A stretch of DNA of 64,000 bases from Alsobacter sp046349155. Lineage in GTDB: Bacteria; Pseudomonadota; Alphaproteobacteria; Rhizobiales; Beijerinckiaceae. The translations under genes were made by a program, and so were the position numbers. Below are positions 32,144 to 41,332 of the stretch, one piece after another; the first letter of the stretch is position 1, and each line of letters begins with the position of its first letter. The notes under the pieces are model-generated. The model was not told where the DNA came from and searched no databases. It saw nothing but the letters and a program-made list of their open reading frames with translations. Location: assembly GCA_046349155.1 (NCBI GenBank), contig JAXMCW010000002.1, forward strand, positions 930,001 to 994,000, written 5' to 3'.

Positions 32144-35100
32144 ATGGCAAGGTACTTCATCGAGAGGCCGATCCTGGCCAACGTGATCGCGCTGCTCGTG
32201 ATCGTCATCGGCGCCGTCTCGATCCTCTATCTGCCGGTCGCCCAGTACCCGCCCATCACGCCGCCCACGGTGCAGGTGACCACGCGCTATCCCGGCGCCA
32301 ACGCCCAGACCGTGATCGACACCGTGGCCCTGCCGCTGGAGCAGCAGGTGAACGGCGTCGAGAACATGCTCTACATGCAGTCCACCTCGGCGAATGACGG
32401 CACCTACAGCCTCATCGTCACGTTCGCCGTCGGCACCGACCTCGACCAGGCGCAGGTCCAGGTGCAGAACCGGATCTCGGCGGCCATCGCGCAGCTCCCG
32501 CAGGCGGTGCAGGCCCAGGGCGTCGTCACCAAGAAGAAGAGCACGGCGATCCTGCAGATCGTCACGCTGACCTCGCCGGACGGCTCGCGCGACAGCCTCT
32601 TCCTGAGCAACTACGCCGCCATCAGCCTGCGCGACACGCTGGCGCGCATTCCCGGCGTCGGCGACACGCTGGTCTTCGGCATCGGGCAGTACGCCATGCG
32701 CATCTGGCTCGACCCGGACCAGATGCTCCAGCGCGCCCTCGTGCCCAGCGACGTCGTCAACGCCATCCAGCAGCAGAGCCAGGAGGTCGCCGCCGGCCAG
32801 ATCGGCGCGCCGCCCTCGGCCAGGGGCCAGGCCTTCCAGTACACGCTCGACCTGCGGGGCCGCTTCGACGACCCGGCCGAGTTCCTGGACATCGCCGTGA
32901 AGGCCGAGACGGGCAGCGGCGGGGCCATCACGCGCATCCGCGACGTCGGCCGCGTCGAGCTGGGCGCGCAGACCTACAGCCAGTTCATGACCATGGACGG
33001 CAAGCCCGCAGCCGGCATCGCCATCTTCCAGCTGCCCGAGGCCAATGCGCTGGACGTCGGCAAGTCCGTGCGCCAGGAGATGGACAGGCTGGCCAGGTCC
33101 TTCCCGCCGGGCGTCGCCTATTCCATCGCCTTCGACACCACGGACTTCGTGCGCGCCTCGATCAACGAGGTCTGGTGGACGCTGGGCGAGGCGGCGGTGC
33201 TGGTGCTCGTCGTCATCCTCGTCTTCCTGCAGAACTGGCGCGCCACCCTCGTGCCCGCGACGACGGTACCGGTCACGATCATCGGCGCCTTCGCCGCCAT
33301 GGCCGCGCTCGGCTTCTCCATCAACCTGCTCACCCTGTTCGCGCTCGTCCTCGCCATCGGCATCGTGGTCGACGACGCGATCGTGGTGGTGGAGGGCGCG
33401 GCGCACCACATCGAGCGGGGGGAGGCGCCGAAGGAGGCCGCGATCCGCGCCATGGCGGAACTGCTGCGGCCGATCCTCGCCATCACCCTGGTCCTGCTCT
33501 GCGTCTTCCTGCCCGCCTCGATCGTCCCCGGCATCGTGGGACAGCTCTACCGACAGTTCGCGCTCGTCATCGCCGCGACGGCGCTGATCAGCGCCGTCAA
33601 CGCCGTGACCCTCAAGCCGACGCAGTGCGCGCTGTGGCTGAAGCCGCTCACCGGCCGCCCCAACGCCTTCTATCGCGGCTTCAACGCCGTCTATGGCCGG
33701 GTCGAGCAGGCCTATGCCGGGCTCGTGCGCCGGATGGTCAGGGCCCCGGTGCTCTCCTCGCTCGTGGCCCTCGTGCTGATCGCGCTCGGCATCCTCGGCC
33801 TCGTCCGCCTGCCCACGGCCTTCATCCCCACGGAGGACCAGGGCTACCTGATGATCTCGACGCAGCTGCCCGACGGCGCCTCGCTCGAGCGCACGCAGGC
33901 CGTCATGGAGAAGGTGGGCGCGGCGACGCGGGACGTCCCCGGCGTCGACCACGTGGTCACAATCGGCGGCGTGTCGCTGTTCGACAATTCAGCCTCGCTG
34001 GCCAATGCCGGCATGGTCTACGTGATCCTGAAGGACTGGGAGCAGCGCAAGGGGCCCGGGCTGGACCTGCTCAGCATCTTCACGACTCTGCAGGCCAGGC
34101 TCGACGCGATCCCGGAGGCGAAGTCCACGGTGGTGCCGCCGCCGCCGATCCAGGGCCTCGGGCTCGCCGGCGGCTTCCAGATGCAGGTGCAGCTGAACGA
34201 CGGCAGCTTCGACTATGGACGCCTGCAGGACGCGACCGACCGCATCATCGCCGCCGGCAACGCGCAGCCCGGCCTGCAGCGGCTGATGACGCCCTTCCGG
34301 GCGCGTGCGCCGCAGCTCAAGGCCGAGATCGACCGGCGCAAGGCCGAGACGCTCGGCGTGAACCCGGGCGACGCCTTCAGCGTGATGCAGACCTATCTGG
34401 GCTCGACCTACGTCGCGCAGTTCTCGCGCTTCGGGCACACCTTCCCGGTCTTCGTACAGGCGGACACGAATTTCCGCCAGAACGCGGAGGCGGTGGCCAA
34501 CCTCAACGTGCGCAACGCCGCCGGCGGCATGGTGCCCCTGGGCACGCTGGCCACGGTGCAGCCGAGCGCCGGCCCGGCGCTGATCCCGCTCTTCAACCTG
34601 TTCCCGTCCTCCACCATCAACGGCGCGGCCGCGCCGGGCACCAGTTCGGGCGAGGCCCTGGGCCTGATGGGCCAGATCGCCGACGCCATCCTGCCGGCGG
34701 GGATGCTCTATGGCTGGGCCGGCGTGAGCTACCAGGAGGCGCAGCTCGGCAACCAGGCCTACGCCGTGTTCGGCCTGGCGCTGCTGCTCGTGCTCATGGT
34801 GCTGGCCGGCCAGTACGAAAGCTGGTCGGCGCCCTTCGCCGTCGTGCTCGCCGTGCCGCTCGCCCTGCTGGGAACGGTCGGCGCGCTGCTCTTCGCCGGG
34901 GCGGCCAACAACATCTACACGCAGATCGGCCTCGTCCTGCTGATCGCGCTGGCGAGCAAGAACGCGATCCTGATCGTCGAGTTCGCGCGCGAGTTGCGCC
35001 TGCGCGACGGCAAGCCCATCGCCGAGGCGGCGGTGGAGGCGGCGCGGCTGCGCTTCCGCCCGATCCTGATGACGTCCTTCGCCTTCATCCTCGGCGTCGT

Positions 35101-35302
35101 GCCGCTCGTTTTCGCCACGGGCGCGGGCGCGGCGGCGCGCAAGTCGATCGGCATCACCGTGTTCAGCGGCATGCTCGCCTCCACCTGCATCGCCGTGCTC
35201 TTCGTGCCGCCGCTCTTCGTCGTCCTGCAGCAATGGTCGGAGCGCCGGGGCGGGTCCCCGGCATCCGCCACCCCGGCCGAGGCCGGGCAACCGGCGGAGT
35301 AG
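32144..35302 (+). CDS. RND multidrug efflux permease (HAE1/AcrB type)
   Basis: A 1052-aa protein with twelve membrane helices and two large periplasmic loops. Conserved features are the ARYFIERPILA start, the adjacent aspartates of helix 4 (GIVVDDAIVVVE) needed for proton transfer, FIPTEDQGY at the start of the second half and a lysine in the helix 10 region (ASKNAILIVEFA). It is a proton-driven exporter of hydrophobic or amphipathic compounds. It forms an operon with the adaptor. No outer membrane factor gene follows, so it must borrow one. Confidence 0.95.
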   Translation: MARYFIERPILANVIALLVIVIGAVSILYLPVAQYPPITPPTVQVTTRYPGANAQTVIDTVALPLEQQVNGVENMLYMQSTSANDGTYSLIVTFAVGTDLDQAQVQVQNRISAAIAQLPQAVQAQGVVTKKKSTAILQIVTLTSPDGSRDSLFLSNYAAISLRDTLARIPGVGDTLVFGIGQYAMRIWLDPDQMLQRALVPSDVVNAIQQQSQEVAAGQIGAPPSARGQAFQYTLDLRGRFDDPAEFLDIAVKAETGSGGAITRIRDVGRVELGAQTYSQFMTMDGKPAAGIAIFQLPEANALDVGKSVRQEMDRLARSFPPGVAYSIAFDTTDFVRASINEVWWTLGEAAVLVLVVILVFLQNWRATLVPATTVPVTIIGAFAAMAALGFSINLLTLFALVLAIGIVVDDAIVVVEGAAHHIERGEAPKEAAIRAMAELLRPILAITLVLLCVFLPASIVPGIVGQLYRQFALVIAATALISAVNAVTLKPTQCALWLKPLTGRPNAFYRGFNAVYGRVEQAYAGLVRRMVRAPVLSSLVALVLIALGILGLVRLPTAFIPTEDQGYLMISTQLPDGASLERTQAVMEKVGAATRDVPGVDHVVTIGGVSLFDNSASLANAGMVYVILKDWEQRKGPGLDLLSIFTTLQARLDAIPEAKSTVVPPPPIQGLGLAGGFQMQVQLNDGSFDYGRLQDATDRIIAAGNAQPGLQRLMTPFRARAPQLKAEIDRRKAETLGVNPGDAFSVMQTYLGSTYVAQFSRFGHTFPVFVQADTNFRQNAEAVANLNVRNAAGGMVPLGTLATVQPSAGPALIPLFNLFPSSTINGAAAPGTSSGEALGLMGQIADAILPAGMLYGWAGVSYQEAQLGNQAYAVFGLALLLVLMVLAGQYESWSAPFAVVLAVPLALLGTVGALLFAGAANNIYTQIGLVLLIALASKNAILIVEFARELRLRDGKPIAEAAVEAARLRFRPILMTSFAFILGVVPLVFATGAGAAARKSIGITVFSGMLASTCIAVLFVPPLFVVLQQWSERRGGSPASATPAEAGQPAE

Positions 35303-35352
35303 GCTCCCCTCCTCCGCCCCGCCTTCGTACCCCGAACCGAAGGAGTTCGCCG

Positions 35353-35652
35353 ATGACACGCCTTGTTGCGACGACAGCCGGCCTTCTGGGCCTGATGCTT
35401 TCGGCCTCCGGCCCCTCACCGGCCTCTGCCGCCGGCGCGCAGGCCGCCGACAGCTGCGCCAAGGGGCTCAGCACGGAGTCCCGGATGATCTACGACGCCA
35501 CGGTGAGGGCCATGAAGGGCCCCTCCACCATCCGCGACACCGTGGTCGCCCAGACCAAGGCCCTGGTGATGGAGGGCAAGATCGCCGAGGCCAATGCCCG
35601 GCCGGCGGCCGAGGCGGCCGGCGCCTGCCTGCGCCTGCTCGCCGGCTCCTGA
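35353..35652 (+). CDS. Small secreted protein, unknown
   Basis: A 99-aa protein with a Sec signal peptide (about 1-27, cleavage at ASA-AG) and a mature helical part with two cysteines (SCAK and GACL). No family is recognised. It lies 50 bp after the RND permease on the same strand, with GGAG nine to twelve bases before the ATG. It could be part of the efflux operon or stand alone. A G+C hairpin follows. Confidence 0.6.
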   Translation: MTRLVATTAGLLGLMLSASGPSPASAAGAQAADSCAKGLSTESRMIYDATVRAMKGPSTIRDTVVAQTKALVMEGKIAEANARPAAEAAGACLRLLAGS

Positions 35653-35657
35653 CGTAC

Positions 35658-35687
35658 CGGCGGCGGCTGCGCGCGCGGCCGCCGCCG
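35658..35687 (+). terminator. Hairpin after the secreted protein gene
   Basis: Perfect 10-bp arms CGGCGGCGGC (35658-35667) and GCCGCCGCCG (35678-35687) around a 10-base loop, six bases after the 35652 stop and just before the antiporter gene. A C-rich tail without a T run follows. Confidence 0.4.
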
Positions 35688-35715
35688 CCTCCCCCCTGCC
35701 GAGACCCCGCCGCCC

Positions 35716-36870
35716 ATGCGACCATCCATGTCCGTCGACCACCCCGGGGCGGGCGCAGCGTCCGCCGGACGCCTGCTGCGCCAGGAGGGCTTTCTCGCCG
35801 TAAGCGCCGCGACGTGCCTCGCCTTCCTGCTGTTCGGCGACGACGTGCTGGCGGCCGACCGGGACCGGCCCTGGCTGCTCGCCTTCGTCTTCGCCTGGCT
35901 GTTCGCGGCCATCCTCGGCTCCGCCCTCGCGGTGGTCCGCCATGCCGATCATCTCGCCGACCTGCTCGGCGAGCCGCTGGGAACGCTGATCCTGACGCTC
36001 TCGGTCACGGGCATCGAGGTGGTCAGCATCTCCGCCATCATGCTGCACGGCGAGAACAACCCCACCCTCGTGCGCGACACGCTGATCGCCGTGATCATGA
36101 TCATCATGAACGGCATGGTGGGGCTCTCGCTGCTCATGGGCGCCTGGAAGCACCGCGAGCAGCATTTCAACCTGCAGGGGGCGAACACCTATCTCGGGGT
36201 CATCCTTCCGCTCGCCGTGATGGCGCTGGTGATGCCGAACTTCACGATCACCACGCCCGGCCCCACCCTGGCGCTGGGCCAGCAGCGCTTCCTCTCCATC
36301 ATGGCGGTGGGCCTCTACATCGCCTTCCTCGCGGTGCAGACCGGGCGGCACAAGGGCTACTTCACGCTGGGCGCCGAGGCGGAGGCGACGCCCCACAAGG
36401 AGAAGCCGCAGGGCACGCGGTCCATCGCCTTCCACGCCGCCATGCTCCTGGGCTTCATGCTTCCGGTCGTCTACCTGGCCGAGCAGCTGGCCAAGCCGGT
36501 CGACGTCGCCATCGAGACCCTGCACGTGCCCGCCGCGCTCGGCGGCGTCGCCATCGCCATCCTCGTGGCGACGCCCGAGGCGGTGGGCGCGGTGCGCGCG
36601 GCCGTGTCCAACCACATGCAGCGCTCCGTCAACATCTTCCTCGGCTCCGTGCTGTCGACCATCGGCCTGACCGTGCCGGCCATGCTCGCCATGAGCTACT
36701 GGACAGGCCGCCACATCGTGCTCGGCGCGGAGCACGCGGAGCTGATCATGATCCTGCTGACGCTGGGCGTGAGCGTGGTCACCTTCGCCAGCGGCCGCAC
36801 CAACATGCTGCAGGGCCTCGTGCACCTGCTGCTCTTCCTCGCCTTCGTGCTGCTCATCTTCGAGGGCTGA
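35716..36870 (+). CDS. Calcium/proton antiporter, ChaA-like
   Basis: A 384-aa protein with ten to eleven membrane segments. Both alpha repeats of the cation/Ca2+ exchanger superfamily are visible: GTLILTLSVTGIEVVSISA in the first half, and VATPEAVGAVRAA in the second, each with the acidic residue that binds the cation. The family exports Ca2+ (and in ChaA also Na+ or K+) against protons. ATG 35716 gives a short N-terminal tail; ATG 35728 is also possible. It ends 20 bp from the convergent DUF2721 gene. Confidence 0.88.
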   Translation: MRPSMSVDHPGAGAASAGRLLRQEGFLAVSAATCLAFLLFGDDVLAADRDRPWLLAFVFAWLFAAILGSALAVVRHADHLADLLGEPLGTLILTLSVTGIEVVSISAIMLHGENNPTLVRDTLIAVIMIIMNGMVGLSLLMGAWKHREQHFNLQGANTYLGVILPLAVMALVMPNFTITTPGPTLALGQQRFLSIMAVGLYIAFLAVQTGRHKGYFTLGAEAEATPHKEKPQGTRSIAFHAAMLLGFMLPVVYLAEQLAKPVDVAIETLHVPAALGGVAIAILVATPEAVGAVRAAVSNHMQRSVNIFLGSVLSTIGLTVPAMLAMSYWTGRHIVLGAEHAELIMILLTLGVSVVTFASGRTNMLQGLVHLLLFLAFVLLIFEG

Positions 36871-36890
36871 GCCCCTGCGGGCCGGCCCGC

Positions 36891-37340
36891 TCACCCGCGC
36901 GGGCGAACCGTCTCGTCGAACTCGAAGTCGCCGGCATGCACCTCGCGGAACACGTTGACGACCGCCAGCGCCAGCAGGACGAGCGCCATGCAGAAGAGCA
37001 CGGCCATGCCGTATTCGTGGCGCCAGCCGAGGAAGGCGGCCAGGAACGCGGCGACGATGATCACCGTCGTGCAGACCGCGCTGACCAGCGACAGGCGGAT
37101 GGCGTCGTGCAGCAGGCGGGCCCGCCGGCGCAGCAGCGGCAGTTCCGGGGCCAGCTCCGCCGCGCGCGGCAGCTCCGGGTCGAGCGCCTCGATCTCGCGG
37201 ATGCGGTCGACCAGCCGGTGCAGCTTGTTGGTGGTGACGGAGATGAATCCCGCCACCGCGGTCAGCACGAAGGCCGGGGCCGTCGATTGCTGGATGACCG
37301 TGTTGAAGTGGTCGATTCCCGTCAGCTCGCCGATCGTCAA
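36891..37340 (-). CDS. DUF2721 domain-containing membrane protein
   Basis: A 149-aa protein. The conserved segment DHFNTVIQQSTAPAFVLTAVAGFISV is the first membrane helix; a charged loop (RLVDRIREIEALDPEL) and two more helices follow, as in the DUF2721 family. No ATG exists in frame before conserved sequence. TTG 37340 is chosen, with GGAGG about ten bases upstream, and gives the usual family length. Longer frames upstream are Arg-rich and look non-coding. Function unknown. Confidence 0.75.
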   Translation of the reverse strand: MTIGELTGIDHFNTVIQQSTAPAFVLTAVAGFISVTTNKLHRLVDRIREIEALDPELPRAAELAPELPLLRRRARLLHDAIRLSLVSAVCTTVIIVAAFLAAFLGWRHEYGMAVLFCMALVLLALAVVNVFREVHAGDFEFDETVRPRG

Positions 37341-37628
37341 GGACCGATGTCCTCCCTGGACGGCGACGCCCCAGCGGAGCGTCGCGCGGCCAGCCTGAGC
37401 GAGCAGCGTCAGCTTGGCAACTTTCCCGCGAAACACCCGGCTCGCCCCAGGCCACCCGGCCTGCCACCGGCCTCCCTGATGCGCTGCGCTTGCCCTCCTC
37501 TCCCGCAGCACGACGGGACCGGACGCGGTCGACTCATCAGCCACCCGAACCCGACGGCGCCAGGTGCTCTCCACACCCCGGGGCCGAGGTCTTGCGCGGC
37601 GGGTCCGAATGAGTATGGTGATGCCCGC

Positions 37629-37703
37629 GCGGGCGTAGTTCAGTGGTAGAACGACAGCTTCCCAAGCTGTATGTCGAGGGTTCGATTCCCTTCGCCCGCT
37701 CCA
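37629..37703 (+). tRNA. tRNA-Gly (anticodon CCC)
   Basis: A complete cloverleaf: acceptor arms GCGGGCG (37629-37635) and CGCCCGC (37693-37699), D-arm with AGTGGTA, anticodon stem ACAGC/GCTGT around the loop TTCCCAA, and T-arm GAGGG-TTCGATT-CCCTT. The encoded CCA end is at 37701-37703. It reads GGG codons. Confidence 0.95.
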
Positions 37704-38041
37704 GCCTTTTCTGGTGGCTCCTGAACGCTTGCGGCAGTCTGCCGTGGCGGGGGCACGCTTTGGCTGGCCGTGTTGGACGTCGATGGTGCAACGGCCGGAG
37801 CTGCGTTCGCTTGGCTGGACCTGTGGCGGAGTGGTCCGCAGGGGAGCTCTTCGGGGATCGTGAGTTGGGCGGGTGGCCGGGAGTGGTGGCGACTTCGGGC
37901 CCGGGACAGCCGGCGGGCGATCGGACGCCAGAAGGCATGGGACGCCCGTTGTCGGGGCGAAGCCTCAGGTGAGCACGCGGTCGAGCGGGTCCGCCTCGAT
38001 TGTCCTATGTCGATTCAAGCGCGTGGGCGTAGTCTTCGACG
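37704..38041. other. Gene-poor spacer after tRNA-Gly
   Basis: About 340 bases with no convincing coding frame, on either strand, and no repeat of the tRNA 3' end that I could find. Open frames here give Trp/Gly/Ser-rich sequence with no start context. A CCAG/CTGG pair around CCTTTT just after the tRNA (37700-37713) may help end its transcript. Confidence 0.5.
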
Positions 38042-38599
38042 ATGGGAACACTGACCTTCAGCCTGAACGTCACCTTGGATGGCTGCGTCGATCATCGGGA
38101 AGGCATCGTTGACGGGGAGACGCACGCGTTCTTCACGCGCCTCATGGACGAGAGCGGGGCGATGCTGTGGGGCCGCATCACCTACGAGATGATGGAGAGC
38201 TACTGGCCGGCGGTCGCTCGCGGCGACGTGGGGGCGCCGCCGGCCTTGTGCGAGTGGGCGGTCAAGTTGGACGCCAAGCCGAAATACGTGGTCTCGTCGA
38301 CGCGAGAGGACTTCCCCTGGACCAACAGCCACCTCATCGGCGGCGACCTGCGAACGGGCGTGCAGAGGCTCAAGGACGAGACCCCCGCCGGCGTGCTGCT
38401 CGGCAGCGGCAAGCTCGCGGCCGAACTGGACCGCCTCGACCTCATCGACGAGTACAAGCTCCTCCTCCACCCGAGGATCGCCGCCCACGGCCCGACCCTC
38501 CATCAGGGCGGGCTGCCCGGCACGCGTGTGCTGGAGCTCGTCTCGGCGACGCCGCTGCGCAACGGGGCCGTCGCCCTGCACTACCGGCGCGGACGCTGA
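38042..38599 (+). CDS. Dihydrofolate reductase/RibD C-terminal family protein
   Basis: A 185-aa protein with the layout of the RibD_C superfamily: LTFSLNVTLDGCVDH strand, MLWGRITYEMMESYWP, PKYVVSSTR, GVLLGSGKLAAELDRLDLIDEYKLLLHPRI and a final strand near VALHYRR. These proteins are NADPH-dependent reductases or orphan relatives of DHFR; the exact substrate is unknown. The ATG at 38042 is the only sensible start. It sits alone in a region of lower gene density after the tRNA. Confidence 0.85.
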   Translation: MGTLTFSLNVTLDGCVDHREGIVDGETHAFFTRLMDESGAMLWGRITYEMMESYWPAVARGDVGAPPALCEWAVKLDAKPKYVVSSTREDFPWTNSHLIGGDLRTGVQRLKDETPAGVLLGSGKLAAELDRLDLIDEYKLLLHPRIAAHGPTLHQGGLPGTRVLELVSATPLRNGAVALHYRRGR

Positions 38600-39159
38600 C
38601 GTCGGCCCGCCTGTCGCGGAAGGTCCATCCCCGCCCCACGGAAACCGCCGTGCGGCGGCCGACCGGACCTCGCGCGGGCCCGGAGAATGCGGTCCGCCCT
38701 CTGGGCCCGGCGCCCGCAGCCCGTGTTCGGCCCCAAGGGACGGTTCCGGCCCCGCGCGGTCATCGGGAAGGTCCGGATCCGGATTGCGCCTGATCGGGGC
38801 CGTGTCACCGTCGAAGCTCCTCCAGGCCCCGACCTCCGATGCGGTGGGCGCTTCCGTTGCTGCCATCGGCACGGCGACGAGCCCTGCGCCTGCCGACGCC
38901 GCCTCCTGCTCGCTCTCAACCGGATCGGCGATCCCGCTCGCCGTGCGCGGCCGCGTCGGATAGTCCAGGGCTCGGACGGCCATGAGGTCGTCGCACCCCT
39001 CGCCGCAAGACACCATCGCAGTCCAGCCCCGGGTATCCACCTCCGGGTCGTTGGCGACCTACATGTCTTGTTATCGAAATTCGGGCACAATTCAGCCCAC
39101 GGCTTCGGATGCAGCACTTTGCAGATCGCTCTGCTGTTACGCTCAAATGGATTATTGTG
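38600..39159. other. Non-coding stretch with a composition shift
   Basis: About 560 bases lie between the DHFR-like gene and the amidohydrolase. Open frames exist on both strands but read as low-complexity Arg/Pro/Gly sequence without start sites. G+C falls clearly from about 39060 onward, marking the edge of the less G+C-rich amidohydrolase segment. No pseudogene could be recognised. Confidence 0.45.
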
Positions 39160-40908
39160 ATGAACAAGTCGAATAGCACGATGGGGCGTCGCGACTTCCT
39201 GAAGAGTGGAGCGGCCCTTGGTGCATTGGCCTCTGTCGGCCCGGTCCGATCCGTCGCCCAGACGTCGTCTTCGAGCACGAAGGCCACGGGCACGGCGGTG
39301 ATCTACGCCAACGGCGCCATCCTGACGATGGAAGGCGACAAGCCGGACTATGTCGAAGCCGTTGTGGTGCGTGACGGGACAATCGCCTTCGTCGGCTCCC
39401 GAGCCGAAGCGATGTCCTCATTCAAGGACGCAACCTTCGTCGACCTGCAGGGCCGCACGATGTTGCCGGGCTTCATCGATCTGTGGGGGCACTTCAAGCT
39501 CTTCGCCCAGCAAACGCTTGGCGTCAACATTTCCTATTTCGCGGATCGCCCACCGCGAAATGCGGCCGATGTCATCGCCCTCCTGAAGGCGGCGAAACCG
39601 TTCAACGGCTGGATCATCGGGTATGGCTATTCTGACGCCATGCTGTCGGACGGCTCGCCGACACTCGAACAACTCGATGCCGCTTTCCCCGATGTCCCTG
39701 TGATGCTGAGCAATCTCTCGACCTTGACAGGGAAGGTCAACAGCGCCGGCCTGGCCAAGCTCGGTTTCACGGCGCAGACGGCTGCTCCCCAGCCGGGTGT
39801 CATCGTGAAAGATCCGAAGACAGGGAAGCTGACCGGCGATCTCCTCTTCACGCCCTTTCTGATGGCCCAGGCCGAAGCGGTGGGCAGCTACTCTCAGGAC
39901 ACGACCTTCGAGACATTTCGCGCAGCGGAACACCTGCTTGTCAGGCAAGGCTATACGACAATTCAATCCTACCAGCTCAACCTGAGCGATCTCTCCGACC
40001 TGCGGCTCGCCTACGAGAAGGGCGTCATTTCACTGGATGTCATCGGATTGCCATCGGTGTCCGACGCCGCAACAGCCAAGATGGTCCAGGCGGGCGATTG
40101 GCGATGGGGCGCCTACAGCCACGCTGACCGTGGGGTGAAAGTCGCCGGCTACCAGGTGTCGACCGACGCCGCGCCGCAGTTGCGCCTGGCCGCGATGACG
40201 CAGCCCTATCTCGACACGACCGGCTTTCCCGAGCATTGGAAGGGAATCCTGCTTCCGCAGGCGGTCGTGGACAGTTCCATCAACTATGCCTACGCGAACG
40301 GTATCCAGCTATTTGCCTACAGCAACGGCGATGCCGGGATCGATATGTGCCTCAAGGCAATCGAAAGCGCGGTCGCCGCGACCGGACAGGCCAAGGATCG
40401 ACGCACGATCATTGCGCACTCCTTTTTTGTTCGCCCGGATCAGCTTGCGCTCTACAAGGCATACGACATCGGCGCTTCCATGATGCCGTTGCATCTCATG
40501 CAATACGGCGACTCCCTGACCCAATACCTCGGCCCGGAGCGTGCCGACTTGGAATCGCCGGCCGCCACTTCCATGAAACTGGGAGTCCGGACGACGTTTC
40601 ACAACGACTGTCCCAGCGCCTCGCCAAACGTCCTTGCGATGGTCGGCGCCGCCGTGACACGCACGTCCTTGTCCGGCCGGGTCATGGGGCCCGGCGAGCG
40701 CGTCAGTCCGTACCAGGCGCTTCTCGGCGTGACGCGCGAAGCAGCATTCACATATCGGGAAGAGGCCACCAAGGGCACGATCTCGGTCGGGAAGATCGCC
40801 GATCTCGTCGTTCTCGGCGCCAACCCGTTGGACACTGCCCCCGAGAACATCAAGACGATCGAGGTCGTCCGGACGATCAAGCGTGGCGAGACGGTTTTTG
40901 CGGCGTAG
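39160..40908 (+). CDS. Tat-exported amidohydrolase-3 (YtcJ-like) family protein with altered metal site
   Basis: The protein has 582 residues. A twin-arginine signal (GRRDFLKSG, then a hydrophobic stretch) predicts export of the folded protein. The body follows the YtcJ-like amidohydrolase plan: small beta domain, PGFID start of the barrel at 103-107, IIAH at 417-420, a candidate metal Asp D483, and a C-terminal GTISVGKIADLVVLG. The usual HxH is W109-G-H111, and the His normally before GD is Y387, so two metal ligands are missing. Third-position base use is less G+C-rich than in the neighbours. ATG 39160 or 39181 may be the start. Confidence 0.8.
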   Translation: MNKSNSTMGRRDFLKSGAALGALASVGPVRSVAQTSSSSTKATGTAVIYANGAILTMEGDKPDYVEAVVVRDGTIAFVGSRAEAMSSFKDATFVDLQGRTMLPGFIDLWGHFKLFAQQTLGVNISYFADRPPRNAADVIALLKAAKPFNGWIIGYGYSDAMLSDGSPTLEQLDAAFPDVPVMLSNLSTLTGKVNSAGLAKLGFTAQTAAPQPGVIVKDPKTGKLTGDLLFTPFLMAQAEAVGSYSQDTTFETFRAAEHLLVRQGYTTIQSYQLNLSDLSDLRLAYEKGVISLDVIGLPSVSDAATAKMVQAGDWRWGAYSHADRGVKVAGYQVSTDAAPQLRLAAMTQPYLDTTGFPEHWKGILLPQAVVDSSINYAYANGIQLFAYSNGDAGIDMCLKAIESAVAATGQAKDRRTIIAHSFFVRPDQLALYKAYDIGASMMPLHLMQYGDSLTQYLGPERADLESPAATSMKLGVRTTFHNDCPSASPNVLAMVGAAVTRTSLSGRVMGPGERVSPYQALLGVTREAAFTYREEATKGTISVGKIADLVVLGANPLDTAPENIKTIEVVRTIKRGETVFAA

Positions 40909-41332
40909 GCAGGTTCAGTCCCTCCCTTCCGCCCCGGCGCCTCGGTCGATCGGTTCGACATTCGCCGGTCGTCGCGGCCCAAGGGCACCGCTTCGGGTCG
41001 TGAGACGCCCCGTGGTGTAGCCGGCCTTGCTGGCCCGGCGCGCTCGGGCAGAGCCGAGCCAGCCGGGCTGCCGCCACGGGCAGGATGACGGAGAACCATC
41101 GCCGAACGGGGCGATGGCTTCCGGCGCCGTGCGGCCCGCCCGCTGAACTGCCCCTCCAACGTTCCGTTCGAGCAGATTCGCGCCGACCCGGCGGACGAAC
41201 GAGTGCGCGCAAGGGACGGTTGCGCCGGCCCGTCCGGCGGCGCGGCGGCGCCGTGCGAGGCACCGTCCACAGGGATTGACATGCAGTAATTTGGTATACC
41301 ATCATACCTCCCTGTTCTGGAGGGCTCGCCCC
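40909..41332. other. Intergenic region with operon promoter at its right end
   Basis: About 420 bases without a gene. Frames on the minus strand are open but extend into the amidohydrolase as antisense and have no start context. Features are confined to the last 60 bases, which hold the promoter and operator described at 41276-41308. Confidence 0.5.
41276..41308 (+). promoter_or_regulatory. Promoter and GntR-type operator of the catabolic operon
   Basis: TTGACA (41276-41281) is a perfect -35, with CATCAT (41300-41305, four of six) 18 bases on. Overlapping the -10 side is TGGTATACCA (41292-41301), a perfect 10-bp palindrome that fits the T-N-GTATAC-N-A form of FCD-type GntR operators; another ATACC follows (41304-41308). 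The FCD regulator encoded at 50074-50757, at the far end of the operon, is the natural candidate to bind it. Confidence 0.55.

Noticed and set aside
32006..33952. 648-residue open frame antisense to the RND permease
   Set aside because: Asp/Arg/Gly/His-rich sequence typical of a shadow frame; the plus strand carries a clear RND pump.
37704..38041. Attachment-site duplicate of the tRNA-Gly 3' end
   Set aside because: No second copy of the T-arm/acceptor sequence was found downstream, and there is no integrase.
38600..39159. Possible pseudogene between the DHFR-like gene and amidohydrolase
   Set aside because: None of the frames gave recognisable protein pieces; composition reads as non-coding.
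40599..41282. Minus-strand frame spanning the end of the amidohydrolase and the intergenic region
   Set aside because: It starts in promoter DNA and reads antisense through conserved amidohydrolase sequence, and its translation is Ser/Arg/Pro-rich without family signal.
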